64,000 nt of DNA from an uncultured Lachnospiraceae bacterium (lineage in GTDB: Bacteria > Bacillota > Clostridia > Lachnospirales > Lachnospiraceae): assembly GCA_905201915.1 (NCBI GenBank), contig CAJKQE010000001.1:1-64000 (forward strand). The letters are read 5' to 3'. The position numbers and the translations under genes were made by a program. The notes under the pieces were generated by a model. It saw only the letters and a list, made by a program, of their open reading frames with translations, was not told where the DNA came from and did not search any database. This document shows positions 8,499 to 17,215 of the stretch, piece after piece. Position 1 is the stretch's first letter, and each line of letters starts with the position of its first letter.

Positions 8499-10217
8499 CT
8501 AGTCTGTGATTTGTTTTTTCAGATAATGTCCTACGATATTAGCAAAGTTGGAAATATCGTGAATATAGGCAAAATCCTTTCCAAAGATTTTCTTTTCTGC
8601 CTGAAGGTCTTCTTCTTCGCCGGCAAATACACCTAAAACAGAAATTTTACGATTTCTCAGCCTGCGAATTTCCGTGGCAGTATCTTTTACTGCAAAATCC
8701 AGACAATAGGGCTGTTTTTCTGCTTTTTGGCGAGAGTTTGCGGCAATAATATCGTTGGGATTTCCATCACTTAATACAATCAGAATTTTATTTTCCTGTG
8801 GTTGTTTATCAAGACTGTCAGCGACAGCTCTGATAGCAAGTCCGTCTCGATTGTTGGCAGAACCATAGAATTCAAAAATATTTTCATCAGCGTCAGAATT
8901 GTCCAGGTAATCTCGATATTCATTTAAAATGGTGTAGGAACCAAAGGTGCAAAATCCTGTTACGCGATGGGGAATTTGGGCAAGGCTTAAAGCCCTGCTG
9001 ATGATAAATCCCTGAAGTGCTACAAGGCTTTGACGTCTTTGCTGTGAGCCGCTGGCATCAATTAGGACTTCTACGGCAAAATCAGAATTATCTTGTAAAA
9101 GCTCCCGTTTGAATAGCATGGAATTATCTGTTCGACCTAAATTCCAGAGCTTTTCCGGACAGATTGTTCCGTATTCACTGGTACATAATTCCCGTTCTGT
9201 TCTGGTGAGTAAAGCTCTTTTTAACAAATTAGAAAGAGATAAAATGTTTTGGCGTGTGAGAAGAAAATTCTTTTTATAAACGTGAAGGTTTTCTTCTTTT
9301 ATTCTCTTTACATAATCTGTTTTGGCATTACTTGTTGTCTGATTGTGAAGGACACCTTTTGTAATATGGAGCTTGCAGTCTTCATGTATGCCTGTACACA
9401 GCTGTTTTTGTAAACGCGATTTTTCATTGGGCGGAAGAATACTTTTTCCATAATTCAGTTCAATATACTTTTCCAGATGCTCTGAGGATTGTTTATCAAG
9501 AGCCAGAAGCCTGACATTTGATTTATCCTGTTTTCCATTATCTTGAGCATCTACATGACCACTGAAAATATTGACAGTATCTTCTTCAGAAATCAAGTTA
9601 TCCTGTTCCGTTGTCTCTTCAGAGTCTTCAGCAGCAGATTTCAATCCGGAAGTGTCTCTGCTGATACCTTTAAAATATTCTGCAAATCCTTTTTCATAAG
9701 CAGTATGATAGACTTCGTCAATACATTTACAGACGTCCTTTATAGAGTCAGTATGAGAAAGTACAGATATTTTTAAAAGCAGAGGCTGCAGCTTGGGATT
9801 TACTGTTTTTTGATAAAGCTGAAATTCTAAATAGCAATATTCCAGATAATCCCAATCCGTATGAGAAAAGCGAAAAGCATCCTTTTTCAGAGTTTCACGA
9901 AAAGATTTTCTTCGTATATTTTCAATTCCTCTTCGTTCTGTACAGATTTTTTTGGAAACTGCACTGTCGATACAGAGTTTAGAAATCAGGGAAAGAACAG
10001 AAGGTTCTGCTCCATATTGTATTTTCTTTTTTATATAGGCTTCAAAAAACTCTGCATCAAAATATTTTTGGAAAGCGCCCTGTAAAACCATATTGTAGAA
10101 AGCAATTTCAGGGGATTTTTGCAGGTCTGCGGGATTGATTTTTACATCACAGTTATAATCCTCACTGACTGTCCACAGAAGATTTTGCAATCTGTTTTCC
10201 ATCATGTTTTCTTTCAT
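8499..10217 (-). CDS. VWA-domain protein, CobT/NorD-like
   Basis: 572 aa, cytosolic. The C-terminal 200 residues form a von Willebrand factor A domain with a complete MIDAS start (VEVLIDASGSQQRR), the downstream GLAIRAVAD and ILIVLSDGNPND. The long helical N-terminal part is typical of partners of MoxR ATPases (CobT, NorD, CbbO). The ATG overlaps the stop of the moxR gene (TAATG), so the two are coupled. MoxR-VWA pairs act as chaperones that insert cofactors or remodel targets; the client here is unknown. Confidence 0.8.
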   Translation of the reverse strand: MKENMMENRLQNLLWTVSEDYNCDVKINPADLQKSPEIAFYNMVLQGAFQKYFDAEFFEAYIKKKIQYGAEPSVLSLISKLCIDSAVSKKICTERRGIENIRRKSFRETLKKDAFRFSHTDWDYLEYCYLEFQLYQKTVNPKLQPLLLKISVLSHTDSIKDVCKCIDEVYHTAYEKGFAEYFKGISRDTSGLKSAAEDSEETTEQDNLISEEDTVNIFSGHVDAQDNGKQDKSNVRLLALDKQSSEHLEKYIELNYGKSILPPNEKSRLQKQLCTGIHEDCKLHITKGVLHNQTTSNAKTDYVKRIKEENLHVYKKNFLLTRQNILSLSNLLKRALLTRTERELCTSEYGTICPEKLWNLGRTDNSMLFKRELLQDNSDFAVEVLIDASGSQQRRQSLVALQGFIISRALSLAQIPHRVTGFCTFGSYTILNEYRDYLDNSDADENIFEFYGSANNRDGLAIRAVADSLDKQPQENKILIVLSDGNPNDIIAANSRQKAEKQPYCLDFAVKDTATEIRRLRNRKISVLGVFAGEEEDLQAEKKIFGKDFAYIHDISNFANIVGHYLKKQITD

Positions 10218-11104
10218 TAGAACACATCACCGCTTTTCCATGTATCAGGGATACGAGTCATAACAATATCACTGATAAGTTCACGTTCAAAGTTATCAAA
10301 ACTTTTATTGATAATACCCATTTCCACGGCTTCTATTGGTTCTAAACCACCATGAATAAGTCGGATGGCGCCGATAAGCCCACGCATATCTACAGCCTTT
10401 GTGGAAATTTCTCCATTTTTTGCTTTTAACTGTAAGTCTAAAAACAGACCACAGAATTGTTCCAGGGCATCTGGCTTGATGTGAGGAAAGATATTTCTTA
10501 AAATCTGTTCTAAACGTTCCATAGAAAGTGGAGGCATATTGATTACCATAAAACGAGAAACAAGAGCCTCATTTAATTCTTTTGTTCCGGCATAGCCATA
10601 GTTCATCGTACCAATAAAACGTGTAGCAGGATGAAGGGCAATTTTTTCATAACCGGGTACATCCATAATTCGGCGATAATCCAAAACTGCGTGGAGAACA
10701 GCTACCGCATCGTTTTTTGCCATATTAATTTCATCCAGAATACCAAAACCACCGGAAACAGCACATTGATAAATAGGTCCTTGTCTTAAAGTGACCTCAT
10801 TATTTTTAAAAGTATCTGTTCCGATGAGGCTGCTGCTGTCCGTGTTTACATGAAAAGAAATATTATAAGTGGGACGGCCGAAAATCCATGCTAGATTTTC
10901 AGCCAATATATTTTTTCCTGTTGCTTTATCTCCGCACAGCAGCAGGTTTTCCCCTTCTAATAAAGCAGTAACTGCCTGTGTGAGAATTTTTGTTCCATAA
11001 AAAGGCATAGAAGGTTCTACAAGTCTTGCCTTTAGTGAGTCGGGCAGTGGATATTGGCTTTTAAAAGTGTCAATACGTGACTGCAAAGCTTCATTGAAAT
11101 CCAT
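10217..11104 (-). CDS. MoxR-type AAA+ ATPase
   Basis: 295 aa. AAA+ fold with a Walker A-like GDKATGKN (about 58-65), Walker B GILDEIN (about 121-127), sensor 1 FIGTMNYG and an arginine-finger region EALVSRFMVI. The last Walker A residue is Asn where Ser/Thr is usual. It forms an operon with nagA upstream (22-base gap) and the VWA gene downstream (overlap). By family it remodels a target together with the VWA protein. Confidence 0.8.
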   Translation of the reverse strand: MDFNEALQSRIDTFKSQYPLPDSLKARLVEPSMPFYGTKILTQAVTALLEGENLLLCGDKATGKNILAENLAWIFGRPTYNISFHVNTDSSSLIGTDTFKNNEVTLRQGPIYQCAVSGGFGILDEINMAKNDAVAVLHAVLDYRRIMDVPGYEKIALHPATRFIGTMNYGYAGTKELNEALVSRFMVINMPPLSMERLEQILRNIFPHIKPDALEQFCGLFLDLQLKAKNGEISTKAVDMRGLIGAIRLIHGGLEPIEAVEMGIINKSFDNFERELISDIVMTRIPDTWKSGDVF

Positions 11105-11126
11105 AAAACGCCCCTTTCTGCAGATA

Positions 11127-12230
11127 TTAGATTACCTGCTGAATTTCATAATTATCATTTACGAGTACAATGTCTGCATATTTACCAGGAGTAAGAGAAC
11201 CTACTTTGTCATATACGCCAATGCTCTTAGCCGGATTTCTGGTAGCTGCAAAGATAGCAGTTGCTTCAGGAATTCCAAACTCCATAGCTTTTTTCATGCA
11301 GTCAAAAAGGTTTGTAGCAGAGCCTGCAATTGTGCCGTCAGAAAGAGCTGCAAAGCAGTCGGTCATAGTAACTTCCTGTCCCCCAAGTTCGTATTTACCA
11401 TTTGGCATACCGGTTGCCATCATGGAGTCACTGATAAGGACAACACGTTCATCACCGAACATCTTAAATGTAGTACGGATTGTAGCAGGGTGAATGTGGA
11501 AACCATCGCAAATAAGTTCTACCATACAGTCTGGTGTATCACAAGCTGCACCTACAACACCTGGATCTCTGTGAGCAAATGGAGGCATGGCATTGTATAA
11601 ATGAGTTACGTGTTTCGCACCCATGTCCATAGCTTTTTTTGCACATTCGTAATTTGCAGTAGTATGACCGATAGAAATAACAACTTCATCTTTCACTTCC
11701 TGAATAAAGTCAAAGGCTTTGTCTACATTTGGTGCCAATGTAACCAGTCTAATCTGATTTCCGGAGGCTTCATTGCATTTTCTAAAGAAAGATGCGTCAG
11801 GAACGGAGATATGTTCTCCTGCCTGTGCGCCCTTCTTTTTAATATCAATCAATGGGCCTTCCATATTTACACCGATAATATGAGCAAGCTCTTTGGATGG
11901 CTCTACTTTCGTAGCAGTAGCAAAAATATCCATAAGCTGGTCTTTTGCAAGTGTCATGGAAGTAGGACAGTAGGAAGTAATACCGTGTTCTTTTTCGTAC
12001 TGTAAAATAACTTTTAAGCCTTCTGGATCTGCATCACAGAAATCATGACCTTTTGCACCATGGCTGTGCACATCTACAAGACCTGGAATAACCTTTAAAC
12101 CGTAGGCATCAATGACTGTTTTATCTGTTACTTCTGCTTCTGAAGCTACAATTCTGTCATTTTCTACATATAAATCTTTTTGCAGGAAGGTACCGTCTTC
12201 CTGAAATACAAAACCATTTTTTATAATCAT
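11127..12230 (-). CDS. nagA: N-acetylglucosamine-6-phosphate deacetylase
   Basis: 367 aa, the family length. Amidohydrolase fold with VIPGLVDVHSHGAKGHDF (metal site), GVNMEGPLID, IGHTTANYE, THLYNAMPPFAHRDPGV and ISDSMMATGMPNG. It removes acetate from GlcNAc-6-phosphate to give glucosamine-6-phosphate in amino sugar recycling. GGGAGAA precedes the ATG. No nagB is nearby. It leads the nagA-moxR-vwa run, although the functional link to moxR is unclear. Confidence 0.92.
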   Translation of the reverse strand: MIIKNGFVFQEDGTFLQKDLYVENDRIVASEAEVTDKTVIDAYGLKVIPGLVDVHSHGAKGHDFCDADPEGLKVILQYEKEHGITSYCPTSMTLAKDQLMDIFATATKVEPSKELAHIIGVNMEGPLIDIKKKGAQAGEHISVPDASFFRKCNEASGNQIRLVTLAPNVDKAFDFIQEVKDEVVISIGHTTANYECAKKAMDMGAKHVTHLYNAMPPFAHRDPGVVGAACDTPDCMVELICDGFHIHPATIRTTFKMFGDERVVLISDSMMATGMPNGKYELGGQEVTMTDCFAALSDGTIAGSATNLFDCMKKAMEFGIPEATAIFAATRNPAKSIGVYDKVGSLTPGKYADIVLVNDNYEIQQVI

Positions 12231-12307
12231 AGTGAATTCTCCCTTTTCGTTTATTTATATTTTTATTATAAGAAGATGGAAGGACGAAATCAACTGTTTA
12301 CAGAAGG

Positions 12308-12346
12308 AAAAAAAGAAAAAGGCAGCCGTTGGATAAAACGACTGCC
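12308..12346 (-). terminator. Terminator of the rubrerythrin gene
   Basis: Read leftward, GGCAGTCGTT pairs with AACGGCTGCC (one mismatch) and is followed by a T-rich run. It lies 33 bases beyond the rubrerythrin stop and before nagA's start. Confidence 0.75.
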
Positions 12347-12378
12347 TCTTGCTATGCGGAGGAGTTTACTTTAATAGA

Positions 12379-12921
12379 TTAACCAAAGTATCTCTTTAAG
12401 AGACCTTCGAATGCTTTACCATGTCTAGCTTCGTCTCTTGCCATTTCATGAACTGTGTCATGGATAGCGTCAAGGTTAGCAGCTTTAGCACGTTTTGCTA
12501 AATCAAATTTACCAGCTGTAGCGCCGTTTTCAGCTTCAACACGCATTTCCAGATTTTTCTTTGTGCTGTCTGTTACAACTTCACCTAATAATTCAGCGAA
12601 TTTAGCAGCATGTTCAGCTTCTTCCCAAGCTGCTTTTTCCCAGTATAAACCGATTTCAGGATATCCTTCTCTATGAGCAACTCTAGCCATAGCTAAGTAC
12701 ATACCAACTTCAGAACATTCACCTTCGAAGTTTGCTCTTAAATCAGCTGCGATGTCTTCGCTGACACCTTTTGCAACACCTACAACGTGTTCAGCAGCCC
12801 AGCTTCTTTCTTCAGTCTGCTCTACAAATTTTTCAGCGCCAACGCCACATACTGGACATTTTTCTGGAGCTGCATCGCCTTCATGAACATAACCACATAC
12901 ACTACATACAAATTTCTTCAT
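12379..12921 (-). CDS. rbr: Reverse rubrerythrin
   Basis: 180 aa with the domain order reversed relative to classical rubrerythrin. An N-terminal rubredoxin-like domain holds two CxxC knuckles (CSVCGY near 6-11, CPVCG near 22-26), followed by a ferritin-like four-helix di-iron domain with EGECSEVGMY, WEEAEHAAKF and ARDEARHGKAF. Such proteins reduce hydrogen peroxide and oxygen in anaerobic clostridia using NADH-linked electron carriers. The gene is monocistronic with a strong promoter and operator-like repeats upstream. Confidence 0.92.
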   Translation of the reverse strand: MKKFVCSVCGYVHEGDAAPEKCPVCGVGAEKFVEQTEERSWAAEHVVGVAKGVSEDIAADLRANFEGECSEVGMYLAMARVAHREGYPEIGLYWEKAAWEEAEHAAKFAELLGEVVTDSTKKNLEMRVEAENGATAGKFDLAKRAKAANLDAIHDTVHEMARDEARHGKAFEGLLKRYFG

Positions 12922-12982
12922 AATAATAATCTCCTTTTCATTTTAAAATAAAATTCAGTTATCAAATCTGGTAGATACCAGT

Positions 12983-13043
12983 ATTAAAACAATAATAATA
13001 ATGATTACTGTTTTAATATAGTATACTTAACTAAAAATGTCAA
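12983..13043 (-). promoter_or_regulatory. Promoter and operator of reverse rubrerythrin
   Basis: Reading leftward: -35 TTGACA (13038-13043), a 17-base spacer and -10 TATATT (13015-13020), nearly consensus sigma-A. A palindrome ATTAAAACA-N17-TGTTTTAAT (12983-13017) covers the -10 and the start point. Inside it, TAATAAT-G-ATTACTG (12996-13010) resembles a 7-1-7 PerR/Fur box. PerR control of reverse rubrerythrin is established in Clostridium acetobutylicum; here it is inferred. Confidence 0.7.
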
Positions 13044-13245
13044 GTATTTTTTATGATTTATTTTTAATTAGGGTTTACAAAAATAAAAAAGTTAATCTTG
13101 ATTTTTTGAAAAATATATTGTAGTATAATATATATCAATAAATAGTATTAAAAACTACATATAAAAATAAGTAATACTACAATATAGGAATTTCATATAT
13201 AAAATATCATATACTATCTTTATAAAAAGCGAAGGAGTGACTGAC

Positions 13246-13908
13246 ATGAAACAAAAAATTAAAGATCCCGGAAGTGCAATAACTCATTTTATTGGATGTA
13301 TAATGGCAATTTTAGCTGGATTACCATTACTATGGAAGGCAGCAAGGGAACCGGATTATATACACATCATTGCGATGAGCATTTTTATACTGAGAATGAT
13401 TTTACTGTATGCGGCAAGTACCATTTACCATACTATAGACTCAACAGAGAAAGTAAACAGAAGACTTCGTAAACTGGACCATATTATGATTTTCATTTTA
13501 ATCGCAGGCAGTTATACACCGGTTTGTTTAATCGTTCTCAAAGGAAAAACGGGATTACTGTTGTGTGCTGCTGTATGGATTACTGCAATTATTGGAATTA
13601 TTGTAAAAGCATGCTGGATTACATGCCCGAAGTGGTTTTCTTCTGTAATTTATATTGGAATGGGCTGGCTGTGTGTGTTTGCTTTTGTTCCTATTGTACA
13701 TTCTCTTTCACCGGCAGGCTTTGGCTGGCTTCTGGCTGGAGGAATTATTTATACAGTTGGAGGAATTATTTATGCGTTGAAGCTTCCGATTTTTAATTCT
13801 CATCATAAAAATTTTGGCTCTCATGAAATTTTTCATCTTTTTGTAATGGGAGGAAGTATTTGTCATTTTATTGTGATGTATTTCTTTGTAATGCCTATGC
13901 CGGTATAA
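13246..13908 (+). CDS. Hemolysin III / PAQR family membrane protein
   Basis: 220 aa with seven predicted membrane helices. Family motifs: the N-terminal ITHFIGC, AASTIYHTI (Ser-x3-His), KLDHIMIFILIAGSYTP and the C-terminal HEIFHLFVMGGSICHF, giving the three histidines plus Asp of the PAQR zinc site. ATG 13246 is chosen over an in-frame GTG at 13237 because GAAGGAG lies 8 bases upstream. Real hemolytic activity is doubtful in most members; a lipid or stress role is more likely. Confidence 0.88.
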   Translation: MKQKIKDPGSAITHFIGCIMAILAGLPLLWKAAREPDYIHIIAMSIFILRMILLYAASTIYHTIDSTEKVNRRLRKLDHIMIFILIAGSYTPVCLIVLKGKTGLLLCAAVWITAIIGIIVKACWITCPKWFSSVIYIGMGWLCVFAFVPIVHSLSPAGFGWLLAGGIIYTVGGIIYALKLPIFNSHHKNFGSHEIFHLFVMGGSICHFIVMYFFVMPMPV

Positions 13909-13937
13909 GAGGTGTAAAAAGATAAGAAAATGTGGAT

Positions 13938-13987
13938 AAAGCAGATAAAACAAAATTCTTTTGTGGATTAAGTTTTATCTGCTTTTT
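13938..13987. terminator. Bidirectional terminator
   Basis: AAAGCAGATAAAAC pairs with GTTTTATCTGCTTT, with A-rich and T-rich flanks on both strands. It sits between the convergent hemolysin III and HAD genes. Confidence 0.85.
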
Positions 13988-13994
13988 ATTTGTC

Positions 13995-14789
13995 TTAAAT
14001 AAGTTCAAGGTGTTCCATAGCTTTGTAAATCCCATCGTCTTCAACAGAAGAAGTAATATAAGAGCAGATTTCTTTAATAGGTTGTGAAGCATTTCCCATA
14101 GCAATGCTGTTTGGAACAGCCTCTAACATGGCTCTGTCATTTTCACTGTCACCAAAAACGTAACAATCATCTTTTGATTTACCCAGATATTCACAGAGAA
14201 ATTCAATTCCGCTTGCTTTTGAAAAACCTTTTTGAATGATTTCATACATATTATTAGAACGGTCGATACACTGGAAGTATTGAGATAAATAGGATTTTAA
14301 TTCTTCATTTTCCGGTGTAGGTGGAAGGATTGCAAGAAGTTTATCGTAGGTAAGAGTGTCACTTTGCAATACATCTTCAATATTTTCACCTTTGATGTGA
14401 AAAAGTTTTTCAGCCACATCAATCCACTGTTCTGCATTTGGCAAAGTATGGTCAAAGTAAATTGCATGTGAGGCTTCGTAAAGAACAGAAATTTTCTGTT
14501 TTCGCAGTTTGTAAACGAGATTTTTACAGAACTCATTAGTGAGTTTACGAGAAAATAGTTCTTCGTCATGAAAGAAAATATTTATTCCACAGCCACATAC
14601 ATAACCATCAAAATTCAAATCGGTTATTTTTTTAGGAAGGCTGGTTTTTGTTCTTCCCGTATTAATAAAGAGAAGATGTCCGTTGTCACGGGCTTTTTTT
14701 ATTGCAAGCTTTGTGCTTTCAGGCATGATACCGGGACCTTCTGTGATAAGTGTACCATCTATATCAAAAAATAAAAGTTTTGATGTCAT
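13995..14789 (-). CDS. HAD superfamily Cof-type phosphatase
   Basis: 264 aa. HAD motifs: FFDIDGTLI (I), INTGRTK (II), a type IIB cap, KASGIEFLCEYLG (lysine, III) and FGDSENDRAMLEAV (IV). Cof-type enzymes dephosphorylate sugar phosphates, nucleotides or flavin precursors with broad specificity. AAAGGACG precedes the ATG. It is monocistronic and divergent from spoVT. Confidence 0.88.
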   Translation of the reverse strand: MTSKLLFFDIDGTLITEGPGIMPESTKLAIKKARDNGHLLFINTGRTKTSLPKKITDLNFDGYVCGCGINIFFHDEELFSRKLTNEFCKNLVYKLRKQKISVLYEASHAIYFDHTLPNAEQWIDVAEKLFHIKGENIEDVLQSDTLTYDKLLAILPPTPENEELKSYLSQYFQCIDRSNNMYEIIQKGFSKASGIEFLCEYLGKSKDDCYVFGDSENDRAMLEAVPNSIAMGNASQPIKEICSYITSSVEDDGIYKAMEHLELI

Positions 14790-14949
14790 AGAGAAAACGT
14801 CCTTTCTGGTAATAGAGTTAAATTACTGTATTCTATGAGGTATTTTAGGATAGAATGGAAATATTGTAAAGTATTCGTGCATAATATTTTCTTCATATAC
14901 AGATACTATTTCCAGAAATGGAAATTTTAACAGATGGAGGAATTTTTTA

Positions 14950-15495
14950 ATGAAAGCGACAGGAATTGTAAGAAGGATTGACGATTTAGGCAGAGTAGTA
15001 ATTCCAAAGGAAATCAGAAGAACTTTAAGGATAAGAGAAAGTGATCCAATGGAAATTTTTACAGATAGAGAAGGGCAGATTATTTTAAAGAAATATTCTC
15101 CTATTGGTGAACTAAATACTTTTGCAAAGGAGTATACAGAAGCGTTGGCACAGGCAGCAGGTTGTATTGCCTGTATTGCGGATAGAGATCAGATTATTGC
15201 GGCAGCAGGAAATGGATGGAAAGAATATGAGCAGAAAATGATTAACAGGGAATTGGAAGAAATGATTTCAGAGAGAAAAAGTATCTGTGCTACAGAGAAA
15301 AAAGAATTTGTTAGAATTATTGAGGGAGATAAAATGGAATATGCTTCTCAGGTAGTATGGACAATCACCTGTGCAGGAGATGCTGTTGGCGCAGTAATTC
15401 TTTTGGAAAAAGAAGGCGGTCGTAAGTTTACTGATACAGAACCGAAGTTGACACAGGCAGCAGCAGGATTTCTGGGGAGACAAATGGAGCAATAA
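14950..15495 (+). CDS. spoVT: Stage V sporulation regulator SpoVT
   Basis: 181 aa. The N-terminal 50 residues are an AbrB-type swapped-hairpin DNA-binding domain (KATGIVRRIDDLGRVVIPKEI), the SpoVT signature. The rest is a GAF-like domain with ACIADRDQIIAAAGNG. SpoVT is a forespore regulator that tunes sigma-G genes, spore coat and germination genes. ATGGAGGAA lies upstream of the start. It stands alone and ends in a strong terminator. Confidence 0.92.
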   Translation: MKATGIVRRIDDLGRVVIPKEIRRTLRIRESDPMEIFTDREGQIILKKYSPIGELNTFAKEYTEALAQAAGCIACIADRDQIIAAAGNGWKEYEQKMINRELEEMISERKSICATEKKEFVRIIEGDKMEYASQVVWTITCAGDAVGAVILLEKEGGRKFTDTEPKLTQAAAGFLGRQMEQ

Positions 15496-15508
15496 TTATA
15501 TAAAAATT

Positions 15509-15553
15509 TCAGCCATAAGACAGTATGCGAATGACTGCTTATGGCTGATTTTA
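15509..15553. terminator. Terminator of spoVT / pncB
   Basis: TCAGCCATAAG pairs with CTTATGGCTGA, followed by TTTTATTTC. It lies between the convergent spoVT and pncB genes. Confidence 0.85.
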
Positions 15554-15557
15554 TTTC

Positions 15558-17021
15558 TTATTCAATAGAAGCCTGTCCGACTTTTTTTAAAAGGTCTGAT
15601 TTTATTTGATAAAGTTCATCAGATAAATCTACATAAACTTCCTGTGGGTTGGCAAAACGTTTTGTTTCATCCCATAAAGTGTCTAACTCTTTACGGCAGA
15701 TTTCCTGAATTTCCATTACAGAAGGAGAGGTATAAACACATTCTCCTTTTAAGAAGACAGGTACAAGAAGTTCTCTTAAAATGTAAGATCCACCTGAAAT
15801 TTTTGTCTTTTTCCATGTGGCAATAGGATCAAAAATAATCATATCATCTTCAGGATTAAATACTTCGTGTTCCATGCAGATTAAATCGGCACGTATTTTA
15901 CCGGTGTGTTTATCGTAAATTCGCTGAATTGTTTTGTTTCCCGGATTTGTGATTTTTTCGATGTTTTCAGAAAGTTTGATTTTAGGTATAAAATCAGCAT
16001 CGTCTTTATTCTTAATAGCAGCTAATTTGTAAACACCGCCAAAAGCCGGGTTATCATTGCAGGTAATCAGGTTTGTTCCAACTCCCCAAGAATTGATTTT
16101 TGCACCTTGGGCTTTTAAACTTTCAATTAAATATTCATCAAGGTCACTGGAAGCGGAAATGATTGCGTCTTCAAAACCGGCATCAGCCAACATTTTATAA
16201 GCCTTTTTGGACAAATATGCTAAATCTCCGCTGTCGATACGAATTCCATAACCTTTTAAATCAATACCGGATTCTCGCATTTCCTTAAAGACACGGATAG
16301 CGTTAGGAACACCGGAGTTTAATACATCATAAGTATCGACTAAGAGAATGCAGGCATTGGGATAAAGCTGGGCATAAGTTTTAAAAGCGGTATATTCATC
16401 AGGAAAACTCATAATCCAGCTGTGGGCATGAGTTCCTTTTACAGGAACCTGGAACATTTGACCTGTAAGGACATTAGAAGTTCCAACACATCCGCCAATC
16501 ACAGCAGCTCTTGCACCATAAAGTCCTGCATCAGGTCCCTGAGCACGGCGAAGTCCAAATTCCATAATTCCATCGCCTTTTGCAGCGTAAACAACACGGG
16601 AAGCCTTTGTGGCAATGAGACTTTGATGGTTCAGCAGATTTAAAACAGCAGTTTCAATTAACTGGGCTTCCATAACAGGTGCGATTACTTTTAAAAGAGG
16701 TTCTCTTGGAAAGACTACGGTTCCTTCAGGAACAGCATAAATATCACCTGTAAAATGGAAACCTCTTAAATATTCCAAGAAGTCTGTATCGAAAATTTTC
16801 AGGCTTTTTAAATAATCAATGTCATCCGGGGAGAAATGGAGATCACGTACATATTCAATAATTTGCTCCAGTCCTGCCGCAATAGCATATCCGCCACCAC
16901 AGGGATTTTTCCTGTAAAAGGCATCAAAAACAACAATTTGATCTGTAGGGTTTTTAAAATAACCCTGCATCATAGTCAGTTCATATAAATCAGTCAATAA
17001 TGTCAGATTTAAAGCTCTCAT
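15558..17021 (-). CDS. pncB: Nicotinate phosphoribosyltransferase
   Basis: 487 aa from ATG 17021, which has AAGGAG upstream; a longer in-frame reading passes through the promoter repeat and is rejected. Motifs: LLTDLYELTMMQGYF, FYRKNPCGGGYAIAAG, EFGLRRAQGPDAG, VKGTHAHSWIMSF and RIDSGDLAYLSKKAYKML. It converts nicotinate plus PRPP to nicotinate mononucleotide for NAD salvage. A duplicated promoter/operator lies upstream, suggesting control by niacin or NAD status. Confidence 0.93.
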   Translation of the reverse strand: MRALNLTLLTDLYELTMMQGYFKNPTDQIVVFDAFYRKNPCGGGYAIAAGLEQIIEYVRDLHFSPDDIDYLKSLKIFDTDFLEYLRGFHFTGDIYAVPEGTVVFPREPLLKVIAPVMEAQLIETAVLNLLNHQSLIATKASRVVYAAKGDGIMEFGLRRAQGPDAGLYGARAAVIGGCVGTSNVLTGQMFQVPVKGTHAHSWIMSFPDEYTAFKTYAQLYPNACILLVDTYDVLNSGVPNAIRVFKEMRESGIDLKGYGIRIDSGDLAYLSKKAYKMLADAGFEDAIISASSDLDEYLIESLKAQGAKINSWGVGTNLITCNDNPAFGGVYKLAAIKNKDDADFIPKIKLSENIEKITNPGNKTIQRIYDKHTGKIRADLICMEHEVFNPEDDMIIFDPIATWKKTKISGGSYILRELLVPVFLKGECVYTSPSVMEIQEICRKELDTLWDETKRFANPQEVYVDLSDELYQIKSDLLKKVGQASIE

Positions 17022-17046
17022 ATTATAGTGCTCCTTTGCAATTTTA

Positions 17047-17075
17047 CACTTTGTGCAAACATTATACCACGTGCG
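17047..17075 (-). promoter_or_regulatory. Proximal promoter/operator copy of pncB
   Basis: A 29-bp direct repeat, identical to 17179-17207. Read leftward it contains an extended -10 (TGGTATAAT) and half of an inverted repeat TTTGCAC-AAA-GTGTAAA spanning the -10/start region. A repressor site is likely. NiaR is the known niacin-salvage repressor in Firmicutes, but I cannot verify the match. Confidence 0.6.
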
Positions 17076-17152
17076 CAGAAAAGGAAGCACTCGTTAGGGT
17101 ATTTACTTTTCAAGCCGTGGCTTGCCGGTATAATTTGCCATGTATATGGCAC

Positions 17153-17207
17153 CAAGCCAAATGTATTGGCTTGGTTTGCACTTTGTGCAAACATTATACC
17201 ACGTGCG
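17153..17207 (-). promoter_or_regulatory. Distal promoter/operator copy plus hairpin upstream of pncB
   Basis: 17179-17207 repeats the 29-bp element exactly; here the inverted repeat TTTGCAC-TTT-GTGCAAA is perfect. Just downstream (leftward) lies CCAAGCCAA/TTGGCTTGG (17153-17175), then TGCCATATACATGGCA (17140-17155 region) and CAAGCC/GGCTTG near 17110-17125. A transcript from this copy would carry three stem-loops before reaching the proximal copy. Confidence 0.55.
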
Positions 17208-17215
17208 TAAAAAAA

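Noticed and set aside
9543..12005. Long open frames on the + strand opposite nagA and moxR-vwa
   Set aside because: They are shadows of well-supported genes on the other strand, lacking ribosome sites and family motifs.
17047..17207. 29-bp direct repeats as attachment sites of a mobile element
   Set aside because: Only 103 bases lie between them, with no integrase; each contains a -10 and an operator-like palindrome oriented to pncB.
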